NCBI GenBank assembly: GCA_965263305.1
Contig: OZ253666.1
Location: 3,534,001-3,598,000, forward strand
DNA: 64,000 nt
Reading direction: 5' to 3'
Source: MED-G105 sp965263305
GTDB lineage: Bacteria; Pseudomonadota; Alphaproteobacteria; Caulobacterales; Parvularculaceae
Under the pieces are notes generated by a model that did not search any database, was not told where the DNA came from, and saw only the letters and a list, made by a program, of their open reading frames with translations. The translations under genes and the position numbers were made by a program. Shown here in pieces: positions 43,749 to 52,677 of the stretch; position 1 is the first letter of the stretch; every line of letters begins with the position of its first letter.

Positions 43749-45443
43749 CTACTGATCGACGCGGCGGAGTTCTTCCAAAATCGAGGATGCTTTTTCAAGC
43801 GACGCCACCGCATTGCGGCGGGCCTTTTGGCGGTTCCGATGAAGGTTAGAAAGTTGCCGACGTAACTCATTTAGCGAGGATTGAGCGTCGCTCAGATCGG
43901 CGCGCGTCTCCTTCACTGATTCGACTAACGCGCGCTTCCACCCTTTCGGATCGTCATCGAAATACGGGACCTCGGATGTTTCCTCTTCTTGGTCCTTCTC
44001 AAGATCACCTTTTTCATGGGCGAATTTAGGGCCCGTAGACTGTTCGTCATTCGACTCCGACATGCGGGAGGCGTCACCTTCAAACCGCTCAGTTTCCTGC
44101 TGTTCATCGTCTTGCTTGCGGGCGGCTTCGATAGCATCGGCCACATCGGCGATGGTCGCCGGTCCACCATCCGCCGGAGCAAGGGCGGAAGAGGCGCTTA
44201 CGGGAGCAGCATTATCCGACGATGGAGCGCCGGTCGCCGCCAACGTCGCCGTTGTCGAGGTCTTCCGGCTTCCTGCCTTTTTGCGCGCTTTTAATCGGTC
44301 AAGCACGCTTTCACCGACCTCCTCTCCCTCGGTCTCTGTCACGGGCTGGTCAGCTTTTTTATCAACATGGGTCATATCGGGCTCGTTTTGTGGAATGCTG
44401 GCCTCACCATCATCGCCAGTTTGAGGAACGGTTTCGGTTGTATCTAGTTCACCCGAAACTCGTTTTTCGTGTCCATCCGTCTTGGGATCGTTTTCGGGGG
44501 GTATTTCAACAGGATCTGATGGGACGAGCGCAGGATCGTCATCCGTGTTTGTCGGCGCTTCTTCCGCCCCCGCGGCCTCGATCACGTCATCAAATGAAAC
44601 AACGCTATTCATCGAAGACGGCGCATCGAAACCATCGGTAGCATCAAGATCGGCGATAACCTTTCGAATGGTTTCATCATCGATCTCACGGCGTTCTTCG
44701 ATAGAGGCCAACAACAGAACACGACCAAAAAGCGTATTCACCTTCAACGGATTTCCGCCGGTCGCCTCGTGAATTGCATCAAACGCTCGATCAGTAACGA
44801 CGGGCTGGTCCTGCCACCCAACGAGGGAGAGGCGATGTTCAATATAGGCGCGCGTCTCCAACTGACTAAAGCGCTCTACCTCATACGACGCGATGACCCG
44901 TTGATGAAAAGCCTCGCTGCCTTCTTTGGCAACCGCATCCTTTAACGATGGCCGTCCGACGAGAAAAACCTGGAAAAGAGGCGTCCCCTCATAATCAATG
45001 TTAGATAAGACCCGCAGCTCTTCTAAACTCGCCGTAGGCAGGTTTTGTGCTTCGTCAACAATCAGCAGAACCCTGACACCGCGGTTCATTTGATCGAACA
45101 AAAAATCTTCAAACGCTTCAATCTCAGCGGCCTTGCCCATCTTGTTAGGCGTTAGCTCAAATGCCTTGAGGATGCCGCCCAATAAATCATCAGGCGTTAA
45201 CGTCGGCGTTTGCAGGCGAGCCGCCCGAACATCCGCGTCATCAATCTGATCCAACAGATGGCCAGTAAGCATCGTTTTACCGACGCCTTGTTCACCCGTG
45301 ATGACAATAAAGCCATCACGTTGGCGTAACCCATAGTGGAGATAGGCCATGGCTTTGTTATGGCTACGAGCGCCAAAAAAGAACTTGGTGTCCGGTGTCA
45401 GCTGGAATGGCGCGCCTGTGAAGTTGTAATATTCTTCATACAT
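43749..45443 (-). CDS. ExeA-like AAA ATPase of an exosortase-type EPS locus, with long acidic C-terminal extension
   Basis: 564-residue ATPase. Residues 1-280 match the ExeA/XrtA-associated ATPase group: MYEEYYNFTGAPFQLTPD at the start, Walker A GEQGVGKT (50-57) and Walker B in VLLIVDEAQNLP. The remaining 280 residues form an acidic, low-complexity region rich in E, D, T and P, ending in a basic coiled coil (ADLSDAQSSLNELRRQLSNLHRNRQ). Typical members lack such a tail. It follows the outer-membrane barrel and EPS export lipoprotein genes on the same strand. Confidence 0.85.
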   Translation of the reverse strand: MYEEYYNFTGAPFQLTPDTKFFFGARSHNKAMAYLHYGLRQRDGFIVITGEQGVGKTMLTGHLLDQIDDADVRAARLQTPTLTPDDLLGGILKAFELTPNKMGKAAEIEAFEDFLFDQMNRGVRVLLIVDEAQNLPTASLEELRVLSNIDYEGTPLFQVFLVGRPSLKDAVAKEGSEAFHQRVIASYEVERFSQLETRAYIEHRLSLVGWQDQPVVTDRAFDAIHEATGGNPLKVNTLFGRVLLLASIEERREIDDETIRKVIADLDATDGFDAPSSMNSVVSFDDVIEAAGAEEAPTNTDDDPALVPSDPVEIPPENDPKTDGHEKRVSGELDTTETVPQTGDDGEASIPQNEPDMTHVDKKADQPVTETEGEEVGESVLDRLKARKKAGSRKTSTTATLAATGAPSSDNAAPVSASSALAPADGGPATIADVADAIEAARKQDDEQQETERFEGDASRMSESNDEQSTGPKFAHEKGDLEKDQEEETSEVPYFDDDPKGWKRALVESVKETRADLSDAQSSLNELRRQLSNLHRNRQKARRNAVASLEKASSILEELRRVDQ

Positions 45444-45482
45444 AGTTTTCTGGCCCGCCAACCGGTTATGAGCGATCGGCCT

Positions 45483-47162
45483 CTAAAAGGTATACGTCAA
45501 CCCCGCCGTGACAAGGTTCTCACTGAATTCAAGAAGCGGATTCTCAGAAAACCGCTCCGTATGAGAGTATTCCGCAAAAGCCGATACATTCTTAAACACA
45601 CGGTATTGAGCCCCGATGCGGCCGCCAACCGTATTCGATACGCCATTGGTCAAAGCAATATTCGTGCAGAACTGCGGTCCCGTTAAGAGACTGCCAGAAA
45701 CAAGGCCGAAAAACTCAGGGTTTGCGATACAACTATCTAAGTCAATGGCAGTGTCAGCGCGCCGGTAGAAGACATCCCCATAGGCTGAAATGCGACGAGA
45801 CAATTGATGATTAACGGCTAGGCCGCCCCCTGCCGTTTCAACCTGACGGAAATTGAAGTCGTCATCCACGTAATTCGCATTCGCCGAAACTTGCGTTCGC
45901 CGGAACGACCCAATTAACGCGGCTGAAGCACGGTTCGTCGCCGCAACGCCAATGGTTTGGGCGCCGCCAAATCGTCTATTAATATTGGACGATGAGTTGA
46001 TAATCGACGCAGGTGATAACTCGATATTCCCTTCACGTAATCGGTCAGCAAACTCCAATGTGCTGCGCTGCAAGGACGTGAAACGCGTTGCGTTTGTTTG
46101 CGTGCGTGTACGGAAATCGCGACCCGCATTCGCACGGAACTGAAAACGCCTGGAAATATCGTAGCTGAAATCGCCCGAAACGAAGCCGTCACCAAAGCGC
46201 CGACCATATTCAAGACGCAAATTGGTCTTTCGGCCTGGACGCGCCCTGAACCCCGATCGCCAAAACACCCCGGATAAATCATCCTCAGGAATAAGGGCGG
46301 CCGGGGCATCTGACTGAATCTCATCGTAGCCAACGGCGCCTGTCAGCGCAAAACGGCTCGATACGGCGTATTCAACCTCCGCGCCCCCTGCAAATTGTTC
46401 GAAACCGAAGTTTTCGACAGCGACAGAACCGAATTCGTCATTAAAGCCTGCGTACCCAAATACCGACAAGCTCAACCGGTCGAACACCTCACCAGAATCA
46501 TAGGCAGCACGAATTTCGTGGGTGCGCGAATCATTAAGCGCACTGTCATCGTCATCAACAAACACCTGTGAAAACCGATATCGAATTTCCGCCGTCGCCT
46601 CTTGGTCTAATTGACGGTTAAAATAGGGACTTACGCTTAAGCTATGGACATTCGCGCGCGCGCCCCGCGCCGCGTTGACGTTCCGAGAAAACGCAGCATT
46701 ATCGCCGACCAACTGACGGTTCGTTGATCCCGAAATATCGATATAAGCGAGGTTTTCGGCCACCGTCGCGGTGCCTGTCGCGCCGAGACGCTGGTTCACA
46801 ACAACATCTTCATCATCGGAGATGTACGAGACACCGAGATCGCCATCGATCAGCCCGGTGAACCGACGGTTGGAGTAAATCCCGCTACCGTTAAAATTTA
46901 CAGAGCCGATGACAGCGCCGTCTCTGTTACCGTCTTGTCCGAGATTATTATTGTCGGAATATGTGACCGTTGGGCTGACGCTGGCGGCATATCCAAAGTA
47001 ATTCGTTTTAAACGATAATGGCGCCTGGGTGCCGCCTCGCGCGCCTTGTTGGGCATTCGCAATGTCGACAGAAAAAGAAGTTGCAAGAATACATGCGCTG
47101 GCGCTCGCCAAGAACATCGAGCGAGCGTTGTTTTTTCGGGGACGATCAGGGGCGACCGACAT
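45483..47162 (-). CDS. Outer-membrane beta-barrel protein of an exosortase-type EPS locus
   Basis: 559-residue predicted outer-membrane barrel. It has a signal peptide (MFLASASACILATSFSVDIANAQQ), many alternating beta strands with aromatic girdles, and a C-terminal GLTYTF ending suited to BAM recognition. Sequence style and its place next to the ExeA-like ATPase and polysaccharide export lipoprotein match the TIGR03016-type protein of XrtA/PEP-CTERM exopolysaccharide loci, presumably acting in secretion. The Met at 47162 is preferred because the upstream 24 codons would bury the signal peptide. Confidence 0.8.
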   Translation of the reverse strand: MSVAPDRPRKNNARSMFLASASACILATSFSVDIANAQQGARGGTQAPLSFKTNYFGYAASVSPTVTYSDNNNLGQDGNRDGAVIGSVNFNGSGIYSNRRFTGLIDGDLGVSYISDDEDVVVNQRLGATGTATVAENLAYIDISGSTNRQLVGDNAAFSRNVNAARGARANVHSLSVSPYFNRQLDQEATAEIRYRFSQVFVDDDDSALNDSRTHEIRAAYDSGEVFDRLSLSVFGYAGFNDEFGSVAVENFGFEQFAGGAEVEYAVSSRFALTGAVGYDEIQSDAPAALIPEDDLSGVFWRSGFRARPGRKTNLRLEYGRRFGDGFVSGDFSYDISRRFQFRANAGRDFRTRTQTNATRFTSLQRSTLEFADRLREGNIELSPASIINSSSNINRRFGGAQTIGVAATNRASAALIGSFRRTQVSANANYVDDDFNFRQVETAGGGLAVNHQLSRRISAYGDVFYRRADTAIDLDSCIANPEFFGLVSGSLLTGPQFCTNIALTNGVSNTVGGRIGAQYRVFKNVSAFAEYSHTERFSENPLLEFSENLVTAGLTYTF

Positions 47163-47451
47163 AATAGAGGACTCATCCCCGATGAACTCGGCGACTTTTA
47201 TCCTCTGCGCATCGAATTTAGCCGATAACGTCATTTATCTTAATCCCTTCGCCCGCCAAAAACGCGACATCTTCTAGAACATCCGCGTCATGCGCTATTT
47301 TACAATATCACAGAGCGCGTCGAAACTGTTTGCACGCACCGACAGTGCGAATGAAACACTGATTCAACCAAAACTGGTCACCGCCCCTGTCTCAAATTCC
47401 CCCTCCCATGTTGGGAGAAGGAGCAAGGGCGGCAATCAACGCGAAAAATTC

Positions 47452-48099
47452 CTAGAAAATACTCTCTGGAATAAGGATAACATCGCCGGGAAGAACCGGC
47501 ACATTGGCGGCGATATTTCCCTTACGAAGCAAATCATCCAACCGGACACGATAGGATTGGCGATCTTCGCCCACGCCGCGAATAAGAACGGCTTTGTTTC
47601 CGGCGGCAAACTCGGTCAATCCACCAACAGCCACCATCACGTCAAGCACCGTCATGCCAGACTGGAACGGTAACGCGACGGGGCGCTGCGCTTCGCCTAA
47701 CACCCGAACCTGCTGATCGAAGGTGGAGGTGAAGTTCGAGACAATCACCGTCACCTGAGGGCTTTTGACGTATTGGCGGAGAGACCGCTCAAGGTCCTTT
47801 GCAAGTTTTGTCGGGGTTTTACCCGCCGCCGTCATGTCTTCCACCAAAGGTGTCGAAATGCGGCCATCAGGGCGCACCGTGACATTGGTCGATAGTTCGG
47901 GCGCCCGCCACACGAACACCTCCAATTGGTCTAAAGGACCAATGAGATATTCCGGCGCGCCATCGGAAGCGGTTTCCGCCGACGTTGGCGCCGCCGCTAG
48001 GTTATTGGAATTGATGATGCCCGAATTGGCGCAAGCCCCCAGTGCAAGCGCGCCAAGTAGCACCGAAATTTTCAAAAAAAATCGAAGAATAGTCGACAT
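47452..48099 (-). CDS. Wza-type polysaccharide export lipoprotein
   Basis: 215-residue outer-membrane polysaccharide export protein. An N-terminal signal with lipobox LGACANS (lipidated C23) is followed by the Poly_export domain (EYLIGPLDQLEVFVWRAPELSTNVTVRPDGRISTPLVEDMTAAGKTP) and a SLBB-type domain (VRVLGEAQRPVALPFQSGMTVLDVMVAVGGLTEFAAGNKAVLIR). The short size is that of EpsE/XrtA-type exporters rather than full Wza. It is first gene of a three-gene minus-strand run with the barrel and ATPase genes. Confidence 0.88.
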   Translation of the reverse strand: MSTILRFFLKISVLLGALALGACANSGIINSNNLAAAPTSAETASDGAPEYLIGPLDQLEVFVWRAPELSTNVTVRPDGRISTPLVEDMTAAGKTPTKLAKDLERSLRQYVKSPQVTVIVSNFTSTFDQQVRVLGEAQRPVALPFQSGMTVLDVMVAVGGLTEFAAGNKAVLIRGVGEDRQSYRVRLDDLLRKGNIAANVPVLPGDVILIPESIF

Positions 48100-48673
48100 G
48101 GTGGTATCCCTTTTTGGGCGCCGGCCTCCCGGCGTTCAGTTAAATCCGCATCACGACGCTCGATAAACGTCCATCGCCACCGCTCAATTTGGCCCTAATA
48201 CGGTCGGCTGGAACGGTATGATCATGGCCGAAGCTTACCGTAAATTGGTCACCGCGATGACCTCTAACCTGTCTTTTGGCGCGACTCGCCGCCCCTCGCA
48301 CGTTATTTCGTCGTCAGACATCCACCGTCGCGAATTAGGCGGACAATTGACAGCAAGTCCTTTGCCATCCTCCATTACTCGACTGTTTATGTCTTCCTCG
48401 AAACGTTCGCCAGTAAGGCGGAAAAAGATATCGGGGGCTGCGCTTTTGAAACCACAGGCGGCGCGGCCAGGGAGACCAACAAGGGCGAACATTTTTCGCG
48501 TTAAAAGCGAATCTATTGAGGTGTTTTCCAATGCCGACCAGCCCGAAAAATCACCCAAGCCGACATCCTTGCGAAAATGGAAAAGGAAAATCTTAACCTT
48601 AACCAAGCGTTAAAGAGGTTCAGCGCATTCTCTCAACATCGCCCTGGGCGAAGTTTCAACAAAGAGAACGCTT
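48100..48673. other. 574-base intergenic region between the EPS genes and fliO
   Basis: No convincing gene. Frames of about 125 codons exist on both strands, but neither product looks protein-like and they overlap each other completely. The left end carries the EPS lipoprotein promoter; the right end carries a CtrA box 60 bases before fliO. Confidence 0.5.
48599..48613. promoter_or_regulatory. CtrA-type box TTAACCAAGCGTTAA upstream of fliO-fliP
   Basis: Perfect TTAA-N7-TTAA with CC after the first half-site, preceded by a further TTAACC at 48593-48598. It is 60 bases upstream of the fliO start. In Caulobacter CtrA activates early flagellar genes from boxes of this form, and fliO/fliP are early (class II) export genes. 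Confidence 0.7.
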
Positions 48674-49111
48674 ATGACGATCCTTGATATCGCCCGCATG
48701 ATGTTCGCCCTGCTGTTTGTGCTCGGCCTGATAGGCGGTTGCGCCCTATTGGCGCGGCGCTTTGGGGTCGCTGAGCAGATCAAATCTGCTGGTGCGCCAG
48801 GGCGTCGCCAAAAGCGGCTTCGTCTCATTGAGACCATGGCGCTCGATCGCACCCAACGCATCGCGATCATTCAATGCGACGAACGCCAGCATTTAATATC
48901 AATGGGCCCGAACGGGGTCCGCCTGCTGCAGCAATCATTGCCTGAACCCCTCTCAGACGGCTGCGCCAAAACCGAAACGGCGACCGCCGCCGCAGTCTTC
49001 GGCAGTGCTCTCAATCTATCGACATCCGAGGCTGTCCTGGCGGCCGATGGTCAAAAAGAACCCGATACCGACATTGATCATTCTCTTGCACCAGGGCGTC
49101 GCGCTGCATGA
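48674..49111 (+). CDS. fliO: FliO-like flagellar export apparatus protein
   Basis: 145-residue FliO-type protein. One N-terminal membrane segment (MMFALLFVLGLIGGCALLARRFG) is followed by a cytoplasmic domain with the family pattern KRLRLIETMALDRTQRIAIIQCDERQHLISMGPNGVRLLQ. FliO assists assembly of the FliP pore of the flagellar type III export gate. The stop overlaps the fliP start (ATGA), indicating translational coupling, and the pair lies behind a CtrA box. No other export genes follow; the next gene is unrelated. Confidence 0.82.
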   Translation: MTILDIARMMFALLFVLGLIGGCALLARRFGVAEQIKSAGAPGRRQKRLRLIETMALDRTQRIAIIQCDERQHLISMGPNGVRLLQQSLPEPLSDGCAKTETATAAAVFGSALNLSTSEAVLAADGQKEPDTDIDHSLAPGRRAA

Positions 49112-49920
49112 GTTCACCTGGCGACATCAGACTTCGTTTCTTTTTACCGTTTATGGGACGAAAAACAGGCAATCGCTTTTTCTTAAAAGCAATCTTGTTC
49201 ATCGCCACGTTGACGGTCGTCGGAGTGATGGTCTCTTCTTCGGCCTTCGCCCAAGCCTTAAGCATTGATCTTGGCGGCGGGGAGACGGGCTTTGCGGGCC
49301 GAATTGTTCAGCTCGTCCTATTACTGACCGTCCTATCACTGGCGCCGTCGGTCTTAATTATGATGACGTCATTCGTCCGGATTGTGGTGGTTCTTTCCCT
49401 ATTGCGAACCGCAATTGGCATTCAGCAAAGCCCGCCAAATCCCGTGATCATCTCCCTCGCCCTTTTCTTAACGGCCTTTGTCATGGCGCCCACATTTGGT
49501 GCAGCTTATGAAGCCGGCGTGCAACCCCTCCTCCAAAACGAAATGCCCATGGAGGAGGCGCTACCCAAGGCCGCCGCCCCATTAAAAACCTTCATGCTGG
49601 CGCAAACACGGGAAAAGGACCTCGCGCTCTTTATTGATTTGGCCGAAGCCACCCCAGAAAGCGCGGAAGCAACGCCCCTTCATATTGTGACGCCAGCGTT
49701 CATGATCTCCGAATTGCGACGAGCTTTTGAAATTGGCTTTTTGATCTTCATTCCCTTCCTCATCATTGATATGGCCATTTCTTCTATCTTGATGGCCATG
49801 GGGATGTTAATGTTGCCGCCGATTGTTATCTCGCTGCCGTTTAAGCTTATCTTCTTTGTCCTGATTGATGGATGGCGGTTAATCGCAGGCTCCCTAGTGG
49901 AGAGCTTCGCGGTCGGGTGA
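49108..49920 (+). CDS. fliP: FliP flagellar type III export gate protein
   Basis: 270-residue core component of the flagellar export gate. A cleavable signal peptide (ending around SSAFAQA, residue 50) is followed by the family core: LLTVLSLAPSVLIMMTSFVRIVVVLSLLRTAIGIQQSPPNPVIISLALFLTAFVM, then TPAFMISELRRAFEIGFLIFIPFLIIDMAISSILMAMGMLMLPPIVISLPFKLIFFVLIDGW. Length is normal. It overlaps fliO by four bases and is followed by a DNA-repair pair 49 bases later. Confidence 0.96.
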   Translation: MSSPGDIRLRFFLPFMGRKTGNRFFLKAILFIATLTVVGVMVSSSAFAQALSIDLGGGETGFAGRIVQLVLLLTVLSLAPSVLIMMTSFVRIVVVLSLLRTAIGIQQSPPNPVIISLALFLTAFVMAPTFGAAYEAGVQPLLQNEMPMEEALPKAAAPLKTFMLAQTREKDLALFIDLAEATPESAEATPLHIVTPAFMISELRRAFEIGFLIFIPFLIIDMAISSILMAMGMLMLPPIVISLPFKLIFFVLIDGWRLIAGSLVESFAVG

Positions 49921-49969
49921 CCCTTGGTAGCTTGCTTTGCCGATTGCGCTTCAGCCGCTATAAAGCAGC

Positions 49970-50992
49970 ATGAGCGCTGTCGCTGATATTCTCCACCCAA
50001 CACCTAAAGGCATTTATTGCCCGCCAGGGGATTTTTATATTGACCCGGTCCGCCCGGTTGATCGCGCGGTTATCACCCATGGCCATGCAGACCATGCGCG
50101 GGCAGGCCATGGCGCCGTCCTCGCGACCCCTGAAACAATCGCCATCATGGGCGAGCGTTATGGCGCTGATTTCTCACCGAGACCACAAAGCGCCGCCTAT
50201 CATGAAAAAACAACGGAAAATGGCGTCGGTATCCAGCTTATTCCCGCCGGTCATGTCTTAGGGTCAGCGCAAATTGTCATTGAATATGCCGGCAAACGGC
50301 TCATCGCAGCAGGGGATTACAAACGCCGCCCTGATCCAACCTGTGCGCCTTTCGAAGTCATGCCTTGCGATGTTTTCATTACTGAGGCGACCTTTGGCTT
50401 ACCCGTTTTTCGTCACCCGGATGATCGCCAGGAGATACAAAAGCTGCTTCGCTCCGTCGCCCAATTTCCTGAGCGCACCCATCTTGTGGGCGCCTATGCC
50501 CTTGGGAAAGCGCAACGCATCATCGCCCTATTGCGGGAGGCCGGGTATGAAGAGACAATTTTCATCCACGGCGCTATGGAAAAACTATGCGCCCTATACG
50601 AAGAATTCGGCATTTCGCTTGGCGCATTAGCGCCGGCGACCATAAAAGACAAAACCGCGAAGACGAAAAACCAATTTGAAGGAAAAATCGTCGTCGCGCC
50701 GCCATCGGCTTTTTCCAACCAATGGGCGCGGCGTTTTCCTGATCCGTTACCGGTATTCGCCAGCGGCTGGATGCGGATCCGTAACCGGATGCGTCAGCAT
50801 GGCGTCGAAATGCCCCTCATTCTTTCCGATCACGCCGATTGGGATGAGCTTACGACGACGATTGAAGAAATTGCCCCGGCGGAGCTTTGGGTCACCCATG
50901 GGCGAGAAGATGCATTGTTGCGATGGGCGGAACTTAAAAGTCTCACGGCTAAACCCTTGCATCTTTTTGGGTACGAAGACGAGAACGACTAA
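49970..50992 (+). CDS. Ligase-associated metallo-beta-lactamase exonuclease
   Basis: 340-residue MBL-fold/beta-CASP-like nuclease of the group encoded beside ATP-dependent DNA ligases. The metal motif THGHADHARAGHG (about residues 37-49) is intact, GHVLGSAQIVIEY and AGDYKRRPDPT follow, and a late ILSDHADWDELTTTIEEIAPAELWVTHGRED supplies the last His ligands. It lies 2 bases before the DNA ligase start, so the two are cotranscribed and probably work together in DNA end processing and joining. Confidence 0.9.
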   Translation: MSAVADILHPTPKGIYCPPGDFYIDPVRPVDRAVITHGHADHARAGHGAVLATPETIAIMGERYGADFSPRPQSAAYHEKTTENGVGIQLIPAGHVLGSAQIVIEYAGKRLIAAGDYKRRPDPTCAPFEVMPCDVFITEATFGLPVFRHPDDRQEIQKLLRSVAQFPERTHLVGAYALGKAQRIIALLREAGYEETIFIHGAMEKLCALYEEFGISLGALAPATIKDKTAKTKNQFEGKIVVAPPSAFSNQWARRFPDPLPVFASGWMRIRNRMRQHGVEMPLILSDHADWDELTTTIEEIAPAELWVTHGREDALLRWAELKSLTAKPLHLFGYEDEND

Positions 50993-50994
50993 CG

Positions 50995-52611
50995 ATGGAC
51001 GCCTTCGCTGAATTGTTAAACCGTCTCGTCTTAACGCCGCAACGCAATGGCAAATTGCGGCTTCTCAACGATTATTTCTCCCGCACCCCCGACCCGGATC
51101 GCGGCTACGCCCTCGCCGCGATCACCCGGGACCTCTCTTTTAAAAGCGTGAAGCCCGCCCAACTCCGTGCGCTGATCACGGACAGGATGGACCCGATATT
51201 ATTCGAGATTTCCTATGATTACGTGGGCGATTTGGCGGAGACCATCGCCCTTGCCTGGCCGACGTCAACGCCGTCGCGTTTAAACCAGGGGCCAAGCCTC
51301 GCCGATATTGTTGATGGGCTTCAAAGCGCCTCCCGCACGGAAGGGCCAAAACTCATCGAGGGATGGTTTGACGCTCTCGACGCCGATGGGCGGTGGGCCC
51401 TTATAAAGCTCGTGACCGGCGGGTTACGGGTCGGCGTCTCCTCCCGTCTGGCGAAAACAGCCCTCGCCCAATTTGGGGGACAAGACGTAACTGAGATCGA
51501 AGAGATTTGGCACGGGCTATCCATTCCCTATACCGATCTATTCGCATGGCTGGAAGGGAACGGCCCTAAACCCGCGGCCGACAAAGCAGGAATGTTCCGC
51601 CCCGTCATGCTCGCCCATGGGCTGGAGGCAGATACGCTGTCATCTATCACGCACACCGACTTCACCGCCGAATGGAAATGGGATGGCGTGCGCGTCCAAG
51701 CGGTATCTGAACGCGGCGTTAGGCGGCTATATAGCCGGACCGGCGATGATATCACCAAGGCCTTCCCCGATGTGGTGGAAAGCCTCGATCTTCAAGCCGT
51801 CATCGATGGTGAACTTCTCGTTTTTGATCCCCATCAACTTGAGGATGGGTTTACGGTCCAACCCTTTGGCGAACTGCAAAAACGCCTCAACCGGAAAACG
51901 GTCAGTAAGGCCCTTCTCACCTCCCATCCGGCGTTCATTCGCGCCTATGATGTATTGAGCATCGATGGCGAAGATTGTCGACGCCTGCCCTTTTATGAGC
52001 GTCGCCAAAAATTAGAAACATTGATTGGGTCGGCGCGACCATCCCGTATTGACCTCTCCACACAGATTGTATTTGACGGTCCAGACACCCTGACCGATCG
52101 GCGGGCCAACCCGCCCGTTGACGTTATTGAAGGGTTGATGTTGAAGCGAAAGTCCTCCGCCTACGTGGCAGGCCGTCCCAAAGGCGAATGGTGGAAGTGG
52201 AAGCGCGATCCGCACATTATCGACGCCGTTCTTCTTTACGCTCAACGTGGCCACGGGAAGCGATCTTCGTTTTACTCGGATTTCACGTTTGGGGTTTGGA
52301 CGCTCAACGACGAAAAGCAGGATGTTCTGGTGCCTGTCGGCAAAGCCTATTTTGGCTTCACCGATGAGGAACTCAAAGAGCTTGATCGTTTTGTCCGTGA
52401 CAACACCATTGACCGTTTCGGCCCCGTCCGACAGGTCACGGCGACACCAGAAAAAGGCTTGGTTCTGGAAATCGCCTTTGAAGGATTGAACCGATCAACG
52501 CGCCATAAATCCGGCGTCGCTATGCGTTTCCCGCGGATCTCACGGCTGCGCTGGGATAAGCCGGCGCGCGAAGCGGATCACCTGGAAACATTGGAGAAAC
52601 TGTTACCATAA
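50995..52611 (+). CDS. ATP-dependent DNA ligase
   Basis: 538-residue ATP-dependent DNA ligase. An N-terminal DNA-binding helical domain (1-180) precedes the nucleotidyltransferase core with the adenylated Lys228 (EWKWDGVRVQ), motif III (IDGELLVFD), motif IV (VIEGLMLKRK) and motif V (WWKWKRDPHIIDAVLLYAQRGHGKR), and an OB domain (about 430-538). It belongs to the group paired with an MBL exonuclease, usually also with a DEXH helicase and a phosphoesterase, which are absent here. A terminator follows. Confidence 0.92.
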   Translation: MDAFAELLNRLVLTPQRNGKLRLLNDYFSRTPDPDRGYALAAITRDLSFKSVKPAQLRALITDRMDPILFEISYDYVGDLAETIALAWPTSTPSRLNQGPSLADIVDGLQSASRTEGPKLIEGWFDALDADGRWALIKLVTGGLRVGVSSRLAKTALAQFGGQDVTEIEEIWHGLSIPYTDLFAWLEGNGPKPAADKAGMFRPVMLAHGLEADTLSSITHTDFTAEWKWDGVRVQAVSERGVRRLYSRTGDDITKAFPDVVESLDLQAVIDGELLVFDPHQLEDGFTVQPFGELQKRLNRKTVSKALLTSHPAFIRAYDVLSIDGEDCRRLPFYERRQKLETLIGSARPSRIDLSTQIVFDGPDTLTDRRANPPVDVIEGLMLKRKSSAYVAGRPKGEWWKWKRDPHIIDAVLLYAQRGHGKRSSFYSDFTFGVWTLNDEKQDVLVPVGKAYFGFTDEELKELDRFVRDNTIDRFGPVRQVTATPEKGLVLEIAFEGLNRSTRHKSGVAMRFPRISRLRWDKPAREADHLETLEKLLP

Positions 52612-52616
52612 GAAAA

Positions 52617-52639
52617 CGGCGGAACACTAAGCTCCGCCG
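52617..52639. terminator. Terminator hairpin after the DNA ligase gene
   Basis: Inverted repeat CGGCGGA (52617-52623) / TCCGCCG (52633-52639), nine-base loop, CTTT on the + side and TTTTCTTA on the - side. It is convergent between the ligase and outer-membrane-protein genes and may serve both. Confidence 0.65.
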
Positions 52640-52677
52640 CTTTCCCCCGCCCACTTGTACTCAACCGAACGCAACAT

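Noticed and set aside
48218..48613. Overlapping frames of about 125-130 codons on both strands upstream of fliO.
   Set aside because: Neither looks like a protein, they overlap each other, and one would start inside the CtrA box.
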